From Acanthaster planci (lineage: Eukaryota; Echinodermata; Asteroidea; Valvatida; Acanthasteridae): a stretch of 11,556 bases of DNA. Below are positions 1 through 11,556 of this stretch, one piece after another (the stretch's first letter is position 1; each line of letters begins with the position of its first letter). The DNA lies in contig NW_019091393.1 of the NCBI RefSeq assembly GCF_001949145.1, positions 1,035,122 through 1,046,677 of the forward strand, in the 5' to 3' direction. The notes under the pieces were generated by a model. It was given only the letters and a program-made list of their open reading frames with translations, was not told the origin of the DNA and did no database searches. A program made the translations under genes and the position numbers.

Positions 1-1558
1 AGCAAAAATACCAATCAACCCCTAAGCTCCATAGATTTGAAGCTCGTAAAATGGGTCATAATTAAGGTTGCCTCAGGTATAACGGAGGGAGAACAAGCAA
101 TATCAGTGCATAAATCAACGCCATTCATGTTGACAAGAACCATCTCTTTCAGATTGCTCTAAAAATCAAACACAATAATACATATAATCCTCTGTGAATT
201 GAACACCAAGAAGTTTTCCTTCACCATTTTTCAGACTTGTCAATTTCATCCGTAGGCGATCTCGTCAGGGCGACGAATGAATCCTGTGTATGGAGTATTG
301 TCAGGCTCGGTCAGCATATTTAACCATATGGAACGCTGAGAATCGATACGTCTCGTATCTCATTAACGACAAGAGACAGAATTTCATTAATGAGTAAAAA
401 AAACCCATTTTAGTTGACCGACAGAAGTGTACGTGGCCTTCAACCTCGTATGGTTACATAGATAGAAAGGACCTTTTCCCTTAGGACACTCCCTCGCCCT
501 TTGAAAGTGCCCCTCCCCTTTCTAAGATGCCAGTTTATTAGGAGACCGACTCAGGGAAGAAATAATGATTTTGTTAACATGCCACCTGAGCGCGAAATTG
601 TCCTTCACTACGGCGAGGTCTTGTAAGCAGTCTCATGCCATGGTGATTTACCTGGGCAAACTGGCTAATGTGACGACAGAAAATTAAGCACCCTGCTGCC
701 GGCAAGCTTCATGAAACTGATTTCTGAAGGGACTTTTTCTCTCGTACTCAAACGTGAGCTGGCGGCGCTGTTGAAAGGAAGGCAACCTAACGCTCGGATC
801 TAAGGTTTGCCCCTAGTGAGGGAAATCCAGGCGTAAACTGCACTTCTTGAAGCTGTTTTAACCTTTAAAAAGAAACTGTGTTACTCTTTGATGTCGTCTC
901 AAAATCACTATGGCACCTTGCACAAGAATAAAGGCGTGGATGGCGTGTCGATCACCGATGTACTCAGAATTTAAAACGTGTTTTGTTTACAATTGGGTCA
1001 AATCTGTGGTTTGTGTGGGTCTGATGGCTCGATTTATCAAATGGTTGGCTGGGCCAGTCGATCGGCCCCCAGTTCCGTTTCTTGTACAGATATAATTATG
1101 GAACTGCTTTTTAACGGTTACGCGTTAACCTGTATATGGCATGACTTGTACTTGACCGAACAGTTGGGAGTAGTATTACTTGAAACTTTTCAATAGGTGC
1201 CGAAACATATTAACTGTAAAAATGACAAGTGTTGGACGTTTTACAGCAGGACAGGGCGCTGTTTCTTTTACATTATTCCGTATTTTATCCCTCATACCCG
1301 CTTGGCGGCAGTTATTTTTACGAAATTTGGAGCAATTTCTTTCAGGCTGTGTGCGACATAAGATTGAGAGTTAGTTAAATCTTCACGAGCACGAATTACT
1401 ACCGTGGCATAAAATTTTGTCGACGCCCTCTATTTTGCGTCATAATTGTCAGTTTTCTATCAACTGAGTCCAGCTTGAAGCCGCTAGCTGAGAAATGCCC
1501 CGCTCGAGTCTCTTAGGTATAGCCTGTCACATTTTTCTCAAGCCTATTTCCTTTTTAC
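1..1558. other. Upstream DNA with no supported gene
   Basis: No frame on either strand gives a recognisable protein, and open frames are short and of chance length. A weak minus-strand patch near 15-158 reads as an open stretch behind an acceptor-like site, but I do not recognise it. There are no convincing tRNA, rRNA or tandem repeats. Confidence 0.6.
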
Positions 1559-1647
1559 GGAGATTTTAAAGGGACACGAGTGAGAAAAAATTGGGAAAAA
1601 TGTTCTTTCCCAATTTTTTTCCTCACCCATGCCTCTTTAAAAGCTCC
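1559..1647. repeat. Foldback (hairpin) element, about 89 bp
   Basis: An imperfect inverted repeat. The left arm runs from ggagattttaaagg through gtgagaaaaaattgggaaa, and the right arm (about 1606-1647) is its near reverse complement, tttcccaatttttttt-cctcac to tttaaaagctcc. The loop is about 7 bases (1599-1605). The inner 19 bases pair almost fully, while the outer part has several mismatches. It is consistent with a decayed MITE or other palindromic repeat. No clear target-site duplication is visible. Confidence 0.75.
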
Positions 1648-2372
1648 ATACGTTTTCGTTTTTTGATAAAATAAATTCCGAAGCGCTGTTTTTTTGGCGA
1701 CGTGACCTGTAACCCCCCCCCTTGATTTTTTTTTCTACAAGATTTTACATGGATGACCAAGTGAGGGCGCTAGTTCCATTGCCGTGTGTAGGCAGGTCCC
1801 GTGTTAATAATTCCGATGAACTAGCTAGATATAGGCATGGGGAATTCTACACCTTGCTTTCGTGCATAATTTCATCGTGTATAAAACCGGACGACAATTC
1901 GTGGAGCTTGCAGGTATCAAATTTGTTGCAATTTTATGCAAATAATGTTTCATTTTTTCCCAGAAATTTCTTGTGCTAATGTTTCGTACGTACGTTACGT
2001 TGCAATTTTCACATATTTTAATTTGTGTTTTAACATAAGCATTTTCGCGGTCGGAGATTGTTCCAGGCATTTATTCTAAATTATTGCACTCACGCCTGGG
2101 CAAAGGGGTAGTCCAGGCTAAGCACATAAATCGTGAAAATTTAGGCATCTTTGGTGTAAAGGTTAAGAGTTTGGTCAATAATTCAGATTTTCCCCATAGA
2201 CGCAACACTAATTTTGCCACTTTGAGTTTCGAGTGTGAAATATGGAACAGCCACCAAATTGACCACTCAATCAAGAATCAGTGATGTCATCCCGACTGCG
2301 AGAATGATGATGATTCCTTTACGTTATTGGACTAGGGCCTAATTAACATTACGCGCTCGGTTATTACTCATT
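1648..2372. other. AT-rich intergenic stretch, homopolymer runs
   Basis: Contains C and T homopolymer runs near 1711-1735 and a small palindromic run (cgtacgtacg) near 1985. Open frames on both strands are short, overlap one another and resemble nothing I know. A TATAAAA match at 1880 has no supporting gene downstream. Confidence 0.55.
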
Positions 2373-2471
2373 AGGTTCGTAGTCCTACCCCGAGCTAACT
2401 CCCGAGCGGACTACGAACCTCAGAGTTTTCGGGGTAGGCCTACGCCCAAAACTGTGAGGTTCATAGTCCTA
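2373..2471. repeat. Compound palindrome cluster
   Basis: Two nested foldbacks side by side. First, aggttcgtagtcc (2373-2385) pairs perfectly with ggactacgaacct (2408-2420). Second, 2421-2456 is a near-perfect palindrome centred on taggccta, with arms cagagtttt/aaaactgtg. A third, direct copy of the first arm (aggttcatagtccta) follows at about 2457-2471. The layout suggests a transposon-derived repeat with both inverted and direct arms, or a cruciform-prone site. Confidence 0.75.
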
Positions 2472-2506
2472 AAAATTGCCTAAAAATTATTCAAAGTGAC
2501 AGGGTA

Positions 2507-2637
2507 CAGTGCAATAGATCTTGTGCAAATTAATTTTACTCCCTCCTGAGTTGATTTGCTTTGAATGAAATTCATTCATTGGATAATCAACTCAGGAGGG
2601 AGTACGGTAAATTTGCACAAAAGTCAAGATTGCGCTG
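2507..2637. repeat. MITE-like long inverted repeat
   Basis: Arms 2521-2556 and 2585-2620 (36 bp each) are reverse complements with four mismatches, around a 28-base loop that itself contains a small palindrome (gaatgaaattcattc). Pairing resumes with gaps out to cagtgcaat at 2507 and attgcgctg at 2637. The CAG-type ends next to a left-hand TA resemble Tc1/mariner-type non-autonomous elements, but the right-hand flank does not give a clean TA duplication. It encodes no protein. Confidence 0.75.
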
Positions 2638-2762
2638 AACACTTATTACTAGCTTCTTTGGCCTTGACCTTTGTCTTAACCAAAGTCGATTACAAACCTG
2701 GCCACCCTTCTCACACCTCTGTGCTGTCAGTATGGGCCGTTTTCACGTTTTTCAGATGTAAC

Positions 2763-2848
2763 AGAGGGGAATAAATTTATGACAACATGTGAACATTTGG
2801 CCATGGATGCTTGCAATTGTTATTGTTGTAGACAATTTGTTCCCCTCT
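2763..2848. repeat. Imperfect inverted repeat, 86 bp
   Basis: Terminal arms agaggggaataaatt (2763-2777) and aatttgttcccctct (2834-2848) pair over 15 bases with one mismatch. Partial pairing continues inward through an acaaca/tgttgt block. It is a small foldback element, the fourth within about 1.3 kb, lying just before the candidate promoter patch. Confidence 0.65.
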
Positions 2849-3460
2849 AGCTTTGTTTGGTTACCCGCGCAGGGGCGCTAAAATCAACATGGTGACGGAA
2901 TGGGAAATTGGCTTTTTACTTTGGCTGGGATACATTGCTATGTAGCTTCTCAAGTAATGGCTCTCCGGTCATGTTTGCATTGACTTGCAACTGAGGTTGA
3001 GTTGAGCCATTGTAGCCATTGAATAATTCTGTAGGTTGGAGAACAAGGCCAGCGGAAAATAGCCTCTTCTAAAAAAAGAAGGATAGACATTTTGTTGGTT
3101 ACGTTGCAAACTTTGAATAGATTTAAAGGAGGAAAGGTTTCAGTATTTGGCCTCCACAATTTTCAGGTGTCAAAATGATACACACTGAGTTTTAAAACTG
3201 ACCTAAACCAACTTTTCCTCTGACAATTTCAGTTTTCCTTGACCATGTTGACTTGTCGTTGATAATAATGTAAGGTCAGGTGGAAAAGGTTATGTTTGGT
3301 GGCGAGTACATGTGGGCTGGATGTAAAACTTTTGCCTCCAACTTAAAGTACAAACCTTGGGAAGTATCTTGTGCTGCAGCATGCATGGTTATATTTTTCT
3401 CTTGGTTTTTTGCCTATTGGTTAATACATGTAGGTGTTTGGGGGCTGCTAGCAATGCATC
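2849..3460 (+). other. Probable promoter/5' UTR region of VPS15, unresolved
   Basis: This stretch precedes the VPS15 start and should hold the transcription start and 5' UTR. I see no clear core promoter apart from the GC patch. An open frame at 3280-3510 encodes a hydrophobic stretch, but it runs out of frame over the VPS15 start and resembles no known protein, so I do not call it a gene. Confidence 0.5.
2862..2897 (+). promoter_or_regulatory. Candidate promoter-proximal GC patch for VPS15 (weak)
   Basis: A locally GC-rich patch (acccgcgcaggggcgct) followed by aaaatcaacatggtgacgg stands out from AT-rich surroundings about 570 bases before the VPS15 ATG. The second part loosely resembles a YY1-type initiator motif. 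There is no clear TATA box at the expected spacing. This is position and composition only, and the 5' UTR structure between here and 3461 is not resolved. Confidence 0.18.
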
Positions 3461-11442
<7,982 letters not shown>

Positions 11443-11488
11443 GTAAGTCCTAGAGACCAAACATGTTGCCGGGCTGAAAGAGGTAAGT

Positions 11489-11556
11489 CTGCCACAGAAA
11501 CCAATAATCCTAGACCTGGCCTCTGAGATAGTACCCAACCTCTGCCATCCGGTAAG
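11489..11556 (+). repeat. Partial tandem copy of exon 16 3' end plus donor site
   Basis: Positions 11489-11556 repeat 11380-11447 at an offset of 109 bases, with 63 of 68 bases identical by my count. In the exon's reading, four of the five differences are synonymous (CTA/CTG, AAG/AAA, CCG/CCA, CCT/CCC) and one changes Leu to Pro (CTA/CCA). The copy keeps the CCG|gtaag donor. Weaker similarity continues upstream to about 11470. It is not in the genomic frame of exon 16 (109 is not a multiple of 3), and I see no good acceptor in front of it. It could be a partial exon duplication or an assembly join of two alleles. The window ends inside it, so its right limit is unknown. Confidence 0.85.

Noticed and set aside
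1880-1886. TATAAAA match as a promoter
   Set aside because: A single 7-bp match in AT-rich DNA, with no gene start downstream within a sensible distance.
2084-2284. Open frames on both strands between 1722 and 2284
   Set aside because: Short, mutually overlapping on opposite strands, low-complexity in places and without any recognisable motif.
1-3460. CRISPR array, prokaryotic operon or phage module
   Set aside because: There are no regularly spaced identical repeats, no ribosome-binding-site-led gene series and no phage-like proteins. The window is clearly spliced animal DNA.

Overview
This is nuclear DNA from an animal, not a prokaryotic or viral segment. The main content is one intron-rich protein-coding gene on the + strand: the 5' half of VPS15 (PIK3R4), the regulatory subunit of the class III phosphatidylinositol 3-kinase complex. 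I reconstructed 16 coding exons with matching GT-AG junctions and continuous reading phase, from an initiator ATG at 3461 to the end of exon 16 at 11442. They encode 659 residues. From memory of the family, full-length animal VPS15 is about 1,350 residues, so the rest of the helical region and the C-terminal WD40 propeller lie beyond the right edge. The small introns (132-913 bp), the close similarity to vertebrate VPS15 and the tRNA-derived repeat in an intron suggest an invertebrate animal, perhaps a marine deuterostome or lophotrochozoan. The species cannot be fixed from this window.

Layout: positions 1-3460 are upstream DNA without any gene I can support. They carry a series of foldback (inverted-repeat) elements at about 1559-1647, 2373-2471, 2507-2637 and 2763-2848. 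These look like small non-autonomous DNA transposons or cruciform-forming repeats. A short GC-rich patch near 2862-2897 is a weak candidate for the VPS15 promoter. Positions 3461-11442 hold VPS15 exons 1-16. Exons 1-7 encode the divergent kinase-like domain: N-myristoylation signal, a VVK lysine, HGD in place of HRD, DFA in place of DFG, and APE. Exons 8-16 encode the start of the HEAT-type helical solenoid. Intron 8 contains a degenerate tandem repeat, and intron 10 a tRNA-Thr-like SINE head just before a 40-bp exon. Positions 11443-11556 begin intron 16 and contain a second, diverged copy of the 3' end of exon 16 with its splice donor, running into the window edge.

There is no operon, defence system or other multi-gene system here. 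The observation most worth checking is the partial tandem duplication of exon 16, whose differences fall mostly at synonymous sites. It could be a real exon duplication or an assembly join of two haplotypes. Secondary observations are the foldback cluster upstream, an out-of-frame upstream AUG overlapping the VPS15 start, and two weak minus-strand coding-like patches.
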